DNA from: Rhizobiaceae bacterium
Lineage (GTDB): Bacteria; Pseudomonadota; Alphaproteobacteria; Rhizobiales; Rhizobiaceae
Assembly (NCBI GenBank): GCA_029212415.1
Contig: JARGOF010000011.1
Location: 62,001 to 126,000 of the forward strand
DNA length: 64,000 nt
Reading direction: 5' to 3'
Of the stretch, positions 35,614 to 44,994 are shown piece by piece; positions within the stretch are counted from its first letter, which is position 1, and the number at the start of each line of letters is the position of its first letter. A program made the position numbers and the translations under genes. A model generated the notes under the pieces. That model was not told where the DNA came from and did no database searches. It saw only the letters and a program-made list of their open reading frames with translations.

Positions 35614-36486
35614 TCAGCCTTTGACCGCGCCGGACGTCAGGCCTGAGACGAAATACCGTTGAAAGATCAGGTAAACGATTGTTGCGGGCAGCACCGTCAT
35701 GACGATTGCGGCGTTGAGCTGACCATAATTGTCAGAAAACTGGCCCTGGAAGGACATCAGGCCCAGCGGCAAGGTCCACATATGTTTGTCCTGCAGCAAG
35801 ACCAGCGCCATGGCGAATTCGTTCCACGTTGCCACAAAGTCCAAAATCAGCAGGGCGGCCAGCACCGGCAGTGAAACCGGCAGGAATATCCTGCGAAAGA
35901 TGGTGACGTGTGACGCGCCATCTATGAGCGCTGCTTCTGTCAGTTCCTTTGGTATGGCTTTGAAAAATCCATGCAGAATGAACACCTGATAGGGCACACC
36001 AAAGGCCAGATAGGGAAGGATGACGCCCGGATAGGTGTCGATCAGACTGAGCGAATTGACCAGGGTAAACAACGGCGCCAGCATCACCTGGAACGGGATC
36101 ATGGCGCCAAAAAGCACAAAGATCAGCAGGAATTTGTTCCAGCCCATTTGAATCTGCGCCAGCGCATAGGCCGCCATGGCGGAAATGAGCAGTCCAAGCG
36201 GCACCTTGATGAAGGTGATCACCGTGCTGTTGACGAATGTTTCGTTGAAATTGCCCTTTACCCACGCTTTTGTAAAATTTTCCCAGACGATCTTCTCGGG
36301 CGGTGCGAAGGCGGCGGAGTTCAAAACCTCCGGATTGGATTTCATCGCCGTGAACGTGATGAAGACAATCGGCGCCAGCCAGATGATCGCCACAATAACC
36401 AGCGAGATCCACAGGCCGATAAGAACCGGGTCCCGGCGCTTCGGCAGACTTGAAAACGGGGCGGTTTGAGCGTCGACTATTGTCAT
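35614..36486 (-). CDS. Carbohydrate ABC transporter permease (MalG family)
   Basis: A 290-residue inner-membrane permease with six hydrophobic segments and the ATPase-docking EAA loop TEAALIDGASHVTIFRRI near residue 190. The N-terminal segment is followed by the periplasmic P-loop region common to MalG proteins. It overlaps the MalF-type gene by ATGA and precedes the glycosidase gene by 35 bases. Confidence 0.92.
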   Translation of the reverse strand: MTIVDAQTAPFSSLPKRRDPVLIGLWISLVIVAIIWLAPIVFITFTAMKSNPEVLNSAAFAPPEKIVWENFTKAWVKGNFNETFVNSTVITFIKVPLGLLISAMAAYALAQIQMGWNKFLLIFVLFGAMIPFQVMLAPLFTLVNSLSLIDTYPGVILPYLAFGVPYQVFILHGFFKAIPKELTEAALIDGASHVTIFRRIFLPVSLPVLAALLILDFVATWNEFAMALVLLQDKHMWTLPLGLMSFQGQFSDNYGQLNAAIVMTVLPATIVYLIFQRYFVSGLTSGAVKG

Positions 36487-37382
36487 TTCACAGCCTCCTC
36501 GCGGGCTTGCGACCAGCGCATATAGGGAATGACAATTGCCAGGGTGATCACCAGAAGCACGACAGAGACAGCCGAGCCGCGGCCAAAATCAAAGATCTGC
36601 ATGGATTGGGTGAACGCCCACATGGCCAGCATCTGGGTGGACTGGGCCGGCCCGCCACCGGTCATGCCGTAAACGATATCGAATGCCCGCAGCGATGAAA
36701 TCGTCGAAAGCACCAGAACAATGGTGATCGTCGGGCTCAATGCCGGCAAGGTGACATATCTGAAGATTTCAAACCGGCTGGCGCCATCAATGCGCGCTGC
36801 ATCGATCAACGTTGACTGAACACCCTGCAAGCCGGCCAGAAAGAGCACCATTGAAAATCCGACGTGTTGCCAGACATAGGCAACAAACATTGAGTAGAGC
36901 GCGATATTGCGATCCCCCAGCCAGTCGCGTGCCAGAAATCCGAGCCCCATATCGGTCAGTATCTGGGTGAACAGGCCGAAGAACGGATCATACATCCAGC
37001 GCCACATGGTCGCCACGGCAATCGGCGCAATAATGACCGGAAGGTAATAGATCGCCCTGAGGCTTGCCCGTCCAAACAGTTTCTGATTGAGGCCGATCGC
37101 CAGCAGCAGCCCAACCAGTGGCGGGAAGACAATGGAGAGTATGGTCCAGATCACCGTATTCTTCAGTGAAACCCAAAAAACCGGATCATTGTTGAAAATG
37201 TAATTGTAATTCTCCCACCCGACCCATTTGCGATCCGCGCTGATGCCGTTCCATTCCTGGAAGCTGAGTATCACCACATCGATCAGCGGCCAGATGGCAA
37301 AAAGCGTGTAAACACCAAAGGCGGGAATCAACAGAATGAGTGCTTGAGATCTGGCCGATTGAAATAGGTTCAGCTTGAACAT
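36483..37382 (-). CDS. Carbohydrate ABC transporter permease (MalF family)
   Basis: A 299-residue permease with six hydrophobic segments and EAA loop IDAARIDGASRFEIFRYV. It opens with FQSARSQALILLIPAF, typical of UgpA-like subunits. It pairs with the following MalG-type subunit. A 13-base-pair hairpin sits in the gap between it and the binding-protein gene. Confidence 0.92.
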   Translation of the reverse strand: MFKLNLFQSARSQALILLIPAFGVYTLFAIWPLIDVVILSFQEWNGISADRKWVGWENYNYIFNNDPVFWVSLKNTVIWTILSIVFPPLVGLLLAIGLNQKLFGRASLRAIYYLPVIIAPIAVATMWRWMYDPFFGLFTQILTDMGLGFLARDWLGDRNIALYSMFVAYVWQHVGFSMVLFLAGLQGVQSTLIDAARIDGASRFEIFRYVTLPALSPTITIVLVLSTISSLRAFDIVYGMTGGGPAQSTQMLAMWAFTQSMQIFDFGRGSAVSVVLLVITLAIVIPYMRWSQAREEAVK

Positions 37383-37442
37383 GGTGCCCGCGATGATTTG
37401 AATTTGGGTGGGTGCAATAAAACAGTGTGAATCTGCATGGAT

Positions 37443-37475
37443 CCTTCTGCGGCGCCAAAGCTGCGCCGCAGAAGG
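37443..37475 (-). terminator. Intercistronic hairpin after ABC binding-protein gene (operon 1)
   Basis: Perfect 13-base-pair stem CCTTCTGCGGCGC / GCGCCGCAGAAGG with a seven-base loop, 14 bases past the binding-protein stop and about 60 before the permease start. Probable attenuator or stabiliser giving excess binding protein. Confidence 0.7.
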
Positions 37476-37489
37476 TTGTGCGTATCGCT

Positions 37490-38728
37490 CTATCGATTGG
37501 AGGCGATAAACTTGGCCATCGTATCCGCAGCGGTCTGGGGATCCATGTTGTTGGAAGCCAGTTCGTTGATCACCCGGAAATACTCGGTTGTCACATCAAG
37601 CGGGAATGCCTGGTCGCCATTGACAAATGTGCCACCGGCATTGTCAAAGATTTCGATCCACTGCTTGTGAAGATCAAGCGCGTCATCGCTCAATTTGACA
37701 CTTTTGTTCACCGACAAAGCTCCAAAGGCACCGACGATCTGTGTCTGGAATTCTGTTGACGAGAACATGTCCAGAAACTCGGCGGCCAATTCCTTGTTCT
37801 TGGCTTTGGTCGAGATATACATGTATTCCGCGAAACCGTAGAGACGATCTGTGCCAGTGGGGAACGGGAAGATGCCATATTTCGAGATGTCGGTGCTCTC
37901 GTTGATGGCGTTCACCATCCAGTCACCTTCGAGCATCATCGCAGCGCGTTCGGCATACCACAATGTTGCAGCCTGCTTGTGGTCGATACCCATGAATGGC
38001 GCCAGAATGTAGTCGTCAGCCCACCATTTCATTTCGGTGAAAGCTTCGACGGCGCAGGGTTCGGTTGCCCAGTCGGCTTCCATGGACATCAGCGCGTCGT
38101 GCTTCTCAACACCACAGGTGGTTTCCAGAAGAACGTCCATCAGGCGCATGACGTGCCAATTGACAGTGCCGCCGAACGTAAAGGCTGCGATTCCGGCTTC
38201 CTTGAGTTTGACGGCAGCTGCTTTCAATTCCTCATAGGTCTGCGGCTCACTGTCGATACCGGCCTTCTTGAACAGGTCCATGTTGTAATAGACAGCCTCA
38301 CCCGAGAAGCGATAGGGCATGCCGTGTTTGCCATCGGCAAAGGCTTCGACAAAGGCTTGAGAGGGAACAGTCAGGCGATCTGCCCAGCCATATTTTTCAA
38401 AATATGGCGTCAAATCGGTGCTGAGTCCGGCCTGTACATATTCACCGCCCAGACCAAGACCCGCCCACAGCACATAAACGTCGGGGCCGGTATCCGAACC
38501 GGACGCCACGCGCAGCGCGGTCTTATGTTCGTCGGTTCCGCGTTTGACAAATTCAACGTTCACATCCGGATGGGTTTTTTCGAACGCCACCACACTTGCG
38601 TCCAGCGCTGAAACCTGTGCGTCCGACGAGTAATTCAGCGACCAGACGGTCAGATTCTCGGCATGGGCCGCTCCGCTCATCAGGCAAATGCCTGCCACGG
38701 AACTGATAAGTGATCTGCGAAAATTCAT
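37490..38728 (-). CDS. Sugar ABC transporter substrate-binding protein (family 1)
   Basis: A 412-residue periplasmic protein of the maltose/oligosaccharide-binding type. The signal peptide runs to about GAAHA (residue 22); the body has FEKTHPDVNVEF, the VWAGLG-type hinge region and the late EFLDMFSSTEFQ block. GGGAGGAGA lies ahead of the start at 38728, preferred over an ATG-like start six codons upstream. It is the first gene of the operon with MalF, MalG, glycosidase, ATPase and aldo/keto reductase, so its ligand should be the glycosidase's substrate. Confidence 0.9.
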   Translation of the reverse strand: MNFRRSLISSVAGICLMSGAAHAENLTVWSLNYSSDAQVSALDASVVAFEKTHPDVNVEFVKRGTDEHKTALRVASGSDTGPDVYVLWAGLGLGGEYVQAGLSTDLTPYFEKYGWADRLTVPSQAFVEAFADGKHGMPYRFSGEAVYYNMDLFKKAGIDSEPQTYEELKAAAVKLKEAGIAAFTFGGTVNWHVMRLMDVLLETTCGVEKHDALMSMEADWATEPCAVEAFTEMKWWADDYILAPFMGIDHKQAATLWYAERAAMMLEGDWMVNAINESTDISKYGIFPFPTGTDRLYGFAEYMYISTKAKNKELAAEFLDMFSSTEFQTQIVGAFGALSVNKSVKLSDDALDLHKQWIEIFDNAGGTFVNGDQAFPLDVTTEYFRVINELASNNMDPQTAADTMAKFIASNR

Positions 38729-39035
38729 GGTTTTCTCTCCTCCCAAAGATTCATTCCCTTGTGGTTAAGGGCTGACACCGGACTCAGCATCCTGTACATT
38801 AATCATGTTGTCAACTGATATAATGTGTTGCTGATATTCTAATATGGTAGCTAGATACGTCGACAATCGATGGGTGCAGGTGAACGCAGAACGCATCGTA
38901 CCTGGAAGGATGCCAGACTGGCCCCGGGACTAATGGGGGATTGATGGGGACACTGATGGCGGCTGGCGGGCTTTTCATGGCTTTGTGCATAAGCGCCCGC
39001 GATGCCGGGTAAGCAGGCTTTGAGCTCAGTTTCCA
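38729..39035. other. 307-base upstream region of the ABC/glycosidase operon
   Basis: AT-rich near 38800-38850. It contains the direct repeat CTGATAT at 38815-38821 and 38831-38837, a GTTG-T-CAAC dyad just left of it, and on the minus strand a TTGACA-like -35 without a good -10. Likely the operon's control region; no regulator gene is adjacent. No gene is supported here. Confidence 0.4.
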
Positions 39036-39409
39036 TCAGGCGCGATATTGGTGTTTTACAGGCAAAGCGGTCAGAGGTGAGGCTTTGAAGTGCGGTGAAA
39101 CAAACACCGGCATGCCGGTGCGTTTTGCCGCGGCGAACAATTGATCAATATGCGCGACCGTATCATTGGCATCGACATTCTTGCCCGCAACGCCCCAGGC
39201 GACGCGCCATCTGGGCTCAGAAAATCATTTTGCGGATCAGTGATCAGAATGGTCGTGCGCCCGTCGACGATTTCAAAACCCGAATCGGGCAGGCCGCTGT
39301 CATCGGCGATTGCGTTGCTGCCCACGAGGGCGATTGCAAGCACGGCCGTCAAGGCCAGAATGCCGACGCGGATTTCTTTTGAGAAGGGCAGATCCAAGGA
39401 GGTGATCAT
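39036..39409 (-). pseudogene. Isochorismatase-family hydrolase, frameshifted and truncated
   Basis: The start at 39409 follows GGAG. The first frame encodes a hydrophobic N-terminal segment, then TILITDPQNDFLSPDGAS, the conserved beginning of isochorismatase-like cysteine hydrolases with the catalytic Asp. Near 39195-39205 two extra bases (CC) push translation out of frame; the other frame resumes with WGVAGKNVDANDTV and FVSPHF, as the family requires. After that the sequence diverges and stops at 39036, so roughly the last 100 residues including the nucleophile Cys are missing. A decayed gene next to hydantoinase genes. Confidence 0.75.
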
Positions 39410-39514
39410 TGCGCTCTCCATGGTGGTGCGCACAGGCGCTGCAGGTTGCTGATCAAAGATAACCGCAGGCAGCTCATAAACGCCCGCCCAGAGTGCCTAT
39501 ATCTAATAACCCAC

Positions 39515-39529
39515 TGTAAAAACGTTACA
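39515..39529. promoter_or_regulatory. Putative operator upstream of hyuA
   Basis: Inverted repeat TGTAA-N5-TTACA, 142 bases before the hyuA start. Could serve the HutC-type GntR encoded at the end of the operon; the match to any consensus is unproven. Confidence 0.35.
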
Positions 39530-39635
39530 AATTGTTTCTGGTTGCGCCGTTATTTTCCCGCAAATTTTTCCAAGACGTCAGTTTTCTTTTCCACAATCGC
39601 CATCAGACCCGCTGTAGCGGGGTGCAAGGAGTGGA

Positions 39636-39663
39636 TTGACATTGCCAATTAAGTCCGTACTTT
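39636..39663 (+). promoter_or_regulatory. Sigma70-type promoter of hyuA, possibly leaderless
   Basis: TTGACA (39636-39641), a 16-base spacer and TACTTT (39658-39663) end seven bases before the hyuA ATG. Transcription would start at or within a base of the start codon, and no Shine-Dalgarno precedes the ATG. Confidence 0.5.
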
Positions 39664-39670
39664 ATTTTTT

Positions 39671-41749
39671 ATGACCAGACTTTCCATCGATATTGGCGGA
39701 ACATTCACGGACATTGTTCTTGAGGCAAATGGACGTCACGCCACCCACAAGGTGCTCACCACGCCTGCCAGGCCTGAGGCCGGTGCGATGGGGGGCATCA
39801 CAGAGCTGTTGGCGCGGGAAAATGTCGTTCTGGCGGATGTGGATTCCATTATTCACGGCACAACATTGGCAACCAATGCGCTGATTGAGCGCAAGGGTGC
39901 GCGCGTTGGTTTTGTGACAACAGCCGGCTTCAGGGATATTCTGGAAATGCGCAATGAGAAGCGCTTTGACCAGTATGACCTCAACATCGAATTGCCCCAG
40001 CCGCTCGTTTCGCGCGACATGCGTTTGACCCTGGACGAACGGATTTTGACGAACGGCGACGTCCTGCGTGGGCCTGCATTGCGCCAGATCGACGCCATTG
40101 CCGATGATCTGATCGCCCGGAATGTCGAAGCTGTGGCCATCGGTTTCCTGCATGCCTATGTGAATCCAGCCCACGAGGTGCTGGTTGCAGAGCGTCTTGC
40201 ACAAAAGCTCGGTGATGATGTCACCATTTGCCTGAGCGCCCAGGTGTCACCGGAAGCACGCGAGTATGATCGGTTTTCGACCGTTTGCGCCAACGCCTAT
40301 GTGCGGCCCCTGATGTCACGTTATCTGGCGGGATTCAGCAAGGCACTGAGCGATCAGGGCTTTTCGGGCTCCTTTTTGATGATGCTGTCAGGCGGTGGTT
40401 TGACAACCCTCGACCAGGCGATGAAGACCCCCATCAGGCTGGTTGAATCTGGGCCGGCCGGCGGCGTTGCTCTGGCCGCGCATGTTGCCCGGGAAATTGG
40501 ATCCGCCCAGACCCTTGCACTGGATATTGGCGGCACCACCGCAAAAATCTGTTTTCTGGAAAACGCCATACCGCAGACAACCCGAAAATTCGAGGTCGCG
40601 CGGGCCTGGCGCGACATCAAGGGCAGTGGTCTGCCGGTTCGCGTTCCGACGATTGAACTTGTCGAAATCGGCGCCGGTGGCGGATCGATTGCCAAGGTCG
40701 ATGCCCTGTCGCGTCTGACGGTGGGGCCAAAGAGCGCAGGGGCTTCTCCCGGACCCTGCGCTTACCAATTGGGCGGCACAAAAGCGACTCTTACCGATGC
40801 GCATATCGTTTTGGGGAATGTATCGCCCGAAGGGTTTTCCGGCGGTTCGATCACGCTCGACCCAAATCTCTCCGTTGCAGCAATCGAGGAACAGCTTGCA
40901 GCACCGCTCGGTTTGACATCGGCTGAAAGCGCAGCGTCAGGTGTTGTTGAAATGGCTGACGAGATCATGGCCAATGCGGCCCGGGTGCATGGTCTGGAAC
41001 TTGGCAAGGACATTTCCCGGTTCGATCTCTTGGTCTCCGGCGGCGGCGGTGCATTGCATGCCGCACGCATTGCGGAAAAACTGTCCATCGACCGGATCAT
41101 CGTTCCGCACAATGCCGGCGTTGGTTCGGCTGTCGGTTTTCTGCATGCGCCGGTTTCCTTCGAATTGGCGCGATCCGTCATGCAGCCTGTGTCAAAACTC
41201 GATGCACAGGCGGTTGAAGCCGCTGTGGTCGAGGCCAGAGACGAAACGCGGTCGGTGATTGCCGCCATCGCCGATCCCGAGGCCATCGAAATCACCGCCC
41301 ATGCCGAATTGCGCTATGCGGGGCAGGGGCAGGAAGTGCGGCTGGATTTTGATGCCGACGCCCCTTTTGCGCCGCAACTGGCAAATCTCGAGGAGCGATT
41401 TCATGCGGCCTACAGGAGCCTCTACAAATTTACCATGCGTGAAATCGATGTTGAATTTTTCTCTTTCAGCGTGACAGCCACCGCCCATTTGAAATCTTCT
41501 GCCTTGAGCATTGAGCAAGGGGACACTGCGGACAGATCAGAAGCGCCTGATCGCCAGGTTTACGACCTTGATGGTGAGGCATTCATACCTTTCCATACAG
41601 TCTCACGCGATCAATGGATGCCCGGAGAAACGGTTCCGGGGCCAGCGATCATAACGGAAAGCCAGACGACAACGCTCATTCGCAAAGGCTGGTCCTGCCA
41701 CAAGCTGGCCAGTGGGCACCTGATCCTGGAAAGGGTGCAACCCGGATGA
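39671..41749 (+). CDS. hyuA: Hydantoinase/oxoprolinase subunit A family protein
   Basis: A 692-residue protein of the HyuA/OplA family with an actin-like ATPase fold: the phosphate-binding start IDIGGTFTDIV, a second glycine block ALDIGGTTAKICF (about 280), GAGGGSIAKVD and SGGGGALHAA. With HyuB it hydrolyses cyclic amides such as N-methylhydantoin or 5-oxoproline using ATP. Related acetone or acetophenone carboxylases share the fold but have an extra gamma subunit, absent here. It starts an operon with hyuB, a TRAP transporter and a GntR regulator. Confidence 0.88.
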   Translation: MTRLSIDIGGTFTDIVLEANGRHATHKVLTTPARPEAGAMGGITELLARENVVLADVDSIIHGTTLATNALIERKGARVGFVTTAGFRDILEMRNEKRFDQYDLNIELPQPLVSRDMRLTLDERILTNGDVLRGPALRQIDAIADDLIARNVEAVAIGFLHAYVNPAHEVLVAERLAQKLGDDVTICLSAQVSPEAREYDRFSTVCANAYVRPLMSRYLAGFSKALSDQGFSGSFLMMLSGGGLTTLDQAMKTPIRLVESGPAGGVALAAHVAREIGSAQTLALDIGGTTAKICFLENAIPQTTRKFEVARAWRDIKGSGLPVRVPTIELVEIGAGGGSIAKVDALSRLTVGPKSAGASPGPCAYQLGGTKATLTDAHIVLGNVSPEGFSGGSITLDPNLSVAAIEEQLAAPLGLTSAESAASGVVEMADEIMANAARVHGLELGKDISRFDLLVSGGGGALHAARIAEKLSIDRIIVPHNAGVGSAVGFLHAPVSFELARSVMQPVSKLDAQAVEAAVVEARDETRSVIAAIADPEAIEITAHAELRYAGQGQEVRLDFDADAPFAPQLANLEERFHAAYRSLYKFTMREIDVEFFSFSVTATAHLKSSALSIEQGDTADRSEAPDRQVYDLDGEAFIPFHTVSRDQWMPGETVPGPAIITESQTTTLIRKGWSCHKLASGHLILERVQPG

Positions 41750-43425
41750 GCCAGCCAACAAAAAAACATGCGGTCACGGATCGCCAGATCATCGCGCTGA
41801 ATGTCATATGGAACAGGCTCATTTCAGTGTGCGAAGAGCAGGCCAACGTTTTGATGCGGGTGGCCTTTGGGACGATCGTGCGCGAGGCAGGTGATCTTTC
41901 GGCAGGTGTGTTTGACGCCCATGGGGCCATGTTGGCGCAGGCCGTGACCGGCACCCCCGGCCATGTGAACACAATGGCCGAATCCGTTCGGGCCATGTTG
42001 GGGCGCATTCCCGCCGACACCTTGCAGCCCGGTGATGCGCTTGTCACCAATGATCCCTGGCTTGGCGCCGGGCATGTTTTCGATTTTGTTGTGGTCACGC
42101 CCGCCTTCCTCGATGGAAAGATCGTCGGCTACCTTGCCTCCACCAGCCATGTTGTCGATGTCGGAGGGCTTGGTTGGTCTGCGGAAGGGCGCACTGTCTT
42201 TGAAGAAGGTGTGGTCATTCCTGTCAGCAAATTGCGCAGGCAAGGTGCTCTGAATGAGGACATCCTTGGCATTATCGGCATCAACTCGCGCATCCCCAAG
42301 GAAGCGCGCGGCGACATTCTTTCGCTGTTGAGTTGCAACGACACCGGCGCCGAACGGCTGATCGCCCTGATGCAGGAATTCAATTATTCCTCTCTTGAGG
42401 ATATCGCTGATTTCATATTCGAGCGATCACGCGCCGGAATGGCTGCCGCCCTGGCCGAGGTGCCCAATGGCACATTCAGCAATCAACTGGAGCTGGACGG
42501 CTATGACAGCCCCATCGTCCTGAAAGCCAATATGGTGATTTCAGATCATCAAATTCATGTGGATCTGGCCGGTTCATCTCCCTCCATAGACCGCGGCATC
42601 AATTGTCCGCTCAACTATTCCATTGCCTATGCGGCCTTTGGCATTCGGGCATTGCTGGCGGGCCATGTGCCGAACAATGCCGCTGCGCTGGAAGCCATCA
42701 AGATCACGGCGCCGCCCGGTTTGATTGTCAGCGCCGAGCGTCCTTCTCCGGTGACGGCACGCCATGTGATTGGGCAGGCCTTGCCGGAACTCATGCAGGG
42801 CTGCCTGTCCCAGGCGCTTCGCGGCAAGGTACTGGCGGAAAGCTCTGGCGCGCTGTGGACCATCTCTCTTTCCGGACACGGAGACACGCCCTTTTCGTCA
42901 CTCAATGTTGCACTTGGTGGCATGGGCGCACGGCCCGGTGCCGATGGCCTGTCGACAACGGCTTTTCCTTCAGGCGTTGGATCGGTTCCCATCGAAATCG
43001 CCGAGAGCGCCGCACCGGTGATTTACCACAGCAAGGAATTTGCCACGGATACGGGCGGTGCTGGTCGCTATCGCGGTGGATTGGGCCAGCGTGTGGAGAT
43101 CGGCGCCCGCAACCGGGAAACCCTCAAACTGTCGGCAGCGGCATTCGAGCGGCTGAAAATCGGCCCGGCCGGGCGTGATGGCGGGTTGCCGGGTGCGCCC
43201 GGTCGCGTCGAGATCACGGATGGGACGGTGATAGACGACAAGGGTAATTATGAAATTCCACCGGGAGAAAGACTGATCCTCAGAACGCCGGGTGGTGGTG
43301 GGTTTGGAGACCCCGGACTCAGGGCGGCAGACCTGATCAAACGCGATATTGCCGAGGCGCTGGTCAGTGAGGATCAAGGCAGCAAACTCTATAAATATAA
43401 CAGTCAAAACAGGAAGGAACAGTAA
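41746..43425 (+). CDS. hyuB: Hydantoinase/oxoprolinase subunit B family protein
   Basis: A 559-residue HyuB-family subunit. Conserved blocks are the N-terminal NVIWNRLISVCEEQ, ASPxH-like GTPGHVNTMAE, DALVTNDPWLGAGH with candidate metal ligands, TSHVVDVGG and the C-terminal GGAGRYRGGLGQ. It forms the catalytic complex with HyuA. The start at 41746 overlaps the hyuA stop by ATGA; an upstream in-frame ATG inside hyuA is rejected. The TRAP binding-protein gene follows one base after its stop. Confidence 0.88.
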   Translation: MSQPTKKHAVTDRQIIALNVIWNRLISVCEEQANVLMRVAFGTIVREAGDLSAGVFDAHGAMLAQAVTGTPGHVNTMAESVRAMLGRIPADTLQPGDALVTNDPWLGAGHVFDFVVVTPAFLDGKIVGYLASTSHVVDVGGLGWSAEGRTVFEEGVVIPVSKLRRQGALNEDILGIIGINSRIPKEARGDILSLLSCNDTGAERLIALMQEFNYSSLEDIADFIFERSRAGMAAALAEVPNGTFSNQLELDGYDSPIVLKANMVISDHQIHVDLAGSSPSIDRGINCPLNYSIAYAAFGIRALLAGHVPNNAAALEAIKITAPPGLIVSAERPSPVTARHVIGQALPELMQGCLSQALRGKVLAESSGALWTISLSGHGDTPFSSLNVALGGMGARPGADGLSTTAFPSGVGSVPIEIAESAAPVIYHSKEFATDTGGAGRYRGGLGQRVEIGARNRETLKLSAAAFERLKIGPAGRDGGLPGAPGRVEITDGTVIDDKGNYEIPPGERLILRTPGGGGFGDPGLRAADLIKRDIAEALVSEDQGSKLYKYNSQNRKEQ

Positions 43426-43426
43426 G

Positions 43427-44413
43427 ATGAACTATATGAGCAAAATCGCAGTGGCAGGCATAGCCCTTGCCATGAGCGGCGCGGCTGCACAGGCCGAAAC
43501 CAAATGGGACCTGTCAACAGCCTGGCCCGCAACCAATTTCCAGGCCAAGACCGCCATCGCATTTGCTGATGCCGTGCGTGAGGAAACCAATGGTTCGGTC
43601 GATATCACGGTTCACCTGAGTGGTGAGATCGGCGTCAAGATTTCTGAAAAACTCTCTGCCGTTGAAAATGGCATTGTGCAGATGGCAGACATGCTGTTGT
43701 TCCTGCAGGCCGGTGAAGAGCCGCTGCTTTCAATCGATACTCTGCCTTATCTTATTCAGGGTCAGGACGAAATGAAGGCTTTTCTAGACGTTGCCGGTCC
43801 GACCTTTGACGAGATCGCAGCCAGGCACAATCAGAAAATCCTCTATTATGTGCCTTGGCCGAGCCCGGGTGTTTACACCAAGTCGGCGATTGTCAGCGCC
43901 GACGATATGTCCGGCAAGCGCATTCGTGCCTTCAATGCCGCCAGTTTCGAGTTTTTGAAAAACCTCGGCGCAGCACCATTGGAAATGCCGTGGGGTGATG
44001 TCGCCGCAGCTGCAGCTGCAGGCACCATTGACGGCGCAGCAACATCCTCTTCATCGGGTGTTGACGGCAAATTGTGGCAATTCACAAGTCACTTCAATCC
44101 TCTCAACTGGTCGACATCGACGGATGCCGTCACGGTCAATCTGGATGCATGGAACGCGCTGACAGACGACGAGCGCGCAACGATCGAAGGACTGGCCGCC
44201 AAAATGCAGCCTGAGTTCTGGGCGGTGTCTGCGGCTGAAGACAGTGGCAAGGTCGACATTCTGAAAGAAAACGGGATGATCGTCACGAGCGCAGATGATT
44301 CCCTGAAGGCCAAATCGGCTGAGGCAGGCAAGGCCATGTGGGCCGCCTACATCGAGAAAAACCCCGATGCCAAGCCGCTCATTGATGCCTACGCGGCCAA
44401 GCTCGGCAAATAG
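43427..44413 (+). CDS. TRAP transporter solute-binding protein (DctP family), system 3
   Basis: A 328-residue binding protein with a signal peptide to about AAQA (residue 23). It has the DctP body with SGKRIRAFNAA, the substrate arginine at about Arg167. AGGAAGGA lies at ideal distance from the ATG, which comes directly behind hyuB. It probably captures the cyclic amide or its carboxylated derivative hydrolysed by HyuAB. A hairpin follows the gene. Confidence 0.9.
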   Translation: MNYMSKIAVAGIALAMSGAAAQAETKWDLSTAWPATNFQAKTAIAFADAVREETNGSVDITVHLSGEIGVKISEKLSAVENGIVQMADMLLFLQAGEEPLLSIDTLPYLIQGQDEMKAFLDVAGPTFDEIAARHNQKILYYVPWPSPGVYTKSAIVSADDMSGKRIRAFNAASFEFLKNLGAAPLEMPWGDVAAAAAAGTIDGAATSSSSGVDGKLWQFTSHFNPLNWSTSTDAVTVNLDAWNALTDDERATIEGLAAKMQPEFWAVSAAEDSGKVDILKENGMIVTSADDSLKAKSAEAGKAMWAAYIEKNPDAKPLIDAYAAKLGK

Positions 44414-44420
44414 GAAAGTG

Positions 44421-44450
44421 TGGCTGGATCGTGTTGACGCGATCCGGCCA
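44421..44450 (+). terminator. Intercistronic hairpin after TRAP binding-protein gene 3
   Basis: TGGCTGGATCG pairs with CGATCCGGCCA over eleven positions (one G-U) around an eight-base loop, between the binding-protein stop and the DctQ start. Same placement as at the other importer operons. Confidence 0.65.
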
Positions 44451-44460
44451 CCATCAAAGC

Positions 44461-44994
44461 ATGGACAGGTTTCTCAATACGGTTGATCGTTCGTCCCGTT
44501 TGCTGGAAGGCTTTGCGGTTCTTTTGCTTTTCGGCTTCTGTGGTCTGATGCTTGCCGAAGTTGTGGCGCGTGGCTTCTTTGGCCAGAGCCTTGCCTACTC
44601 CTGGGAGTTCAGCGCCTTTGCCATGGCCTCGGTTTTTCTGCTGGCATCGGGGCGGGCGATTCGCACCGCAACCCATGTGCGGGTGTCGTTGATTCTGGAA
44701 GCCGTGCCGCTTCGCTTGAGGCTGGCTCTGGATATCATTGCCAATGGGATCGCATTGATCATCGTCGCCCTTATCGGTTTTGCATTGTTCAATGCGCTCT
44801 CGACGTCCTTTGATCGCGGGTTGGTCTCGCCCACCATTGTCAGTACGCCGCTCTATATTCCGCAGGCCGTGCTGGTGCTTGGCGCCCTGCAATTGTGGTT
44901 TGATTTTCTTGCGCGCCTGATCCGATTGCTGACGGGACGCGAACCGACACTTTCAGGTGCCGATGCCGCACCGGAGGAGGTCGCTGATGTTTGA
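44461..44994 (+). CDS. TRAP transporter small permease (DctQ), system 3
   Basis: A 177-residue four-segment membrane protein with the DctQ block RTATHVRVSLIL after the second segment. The start at 44461 is preferred over a GTG ten codons upstream that lies within the hairpin. Its last eight bases overlap the DctM gene. Confidence 0.87.
   Translation: MDRFLNTVDRSSRLLEGFAVLLLFGFCGLMLAEVVARGFFGQSLAYSWEFSAFAMASVFLLASGRAIRTATHVRVSLILEAVPLRLRLALDIIANGIALIIVALIGFALFNALSTSFDRGLVSPTIVSTPLYIPQAVLVLGALQLWFDFLARLIRLLTGREPTLSGADAAPEEVADV

Noticed and set aside
38851-39036. Small minus-strand frame directly behind the isochorismatase remnant
   Set aside because: No resemblance to the missing C-terminal part of the isochorismatase family and no other recognisable features.
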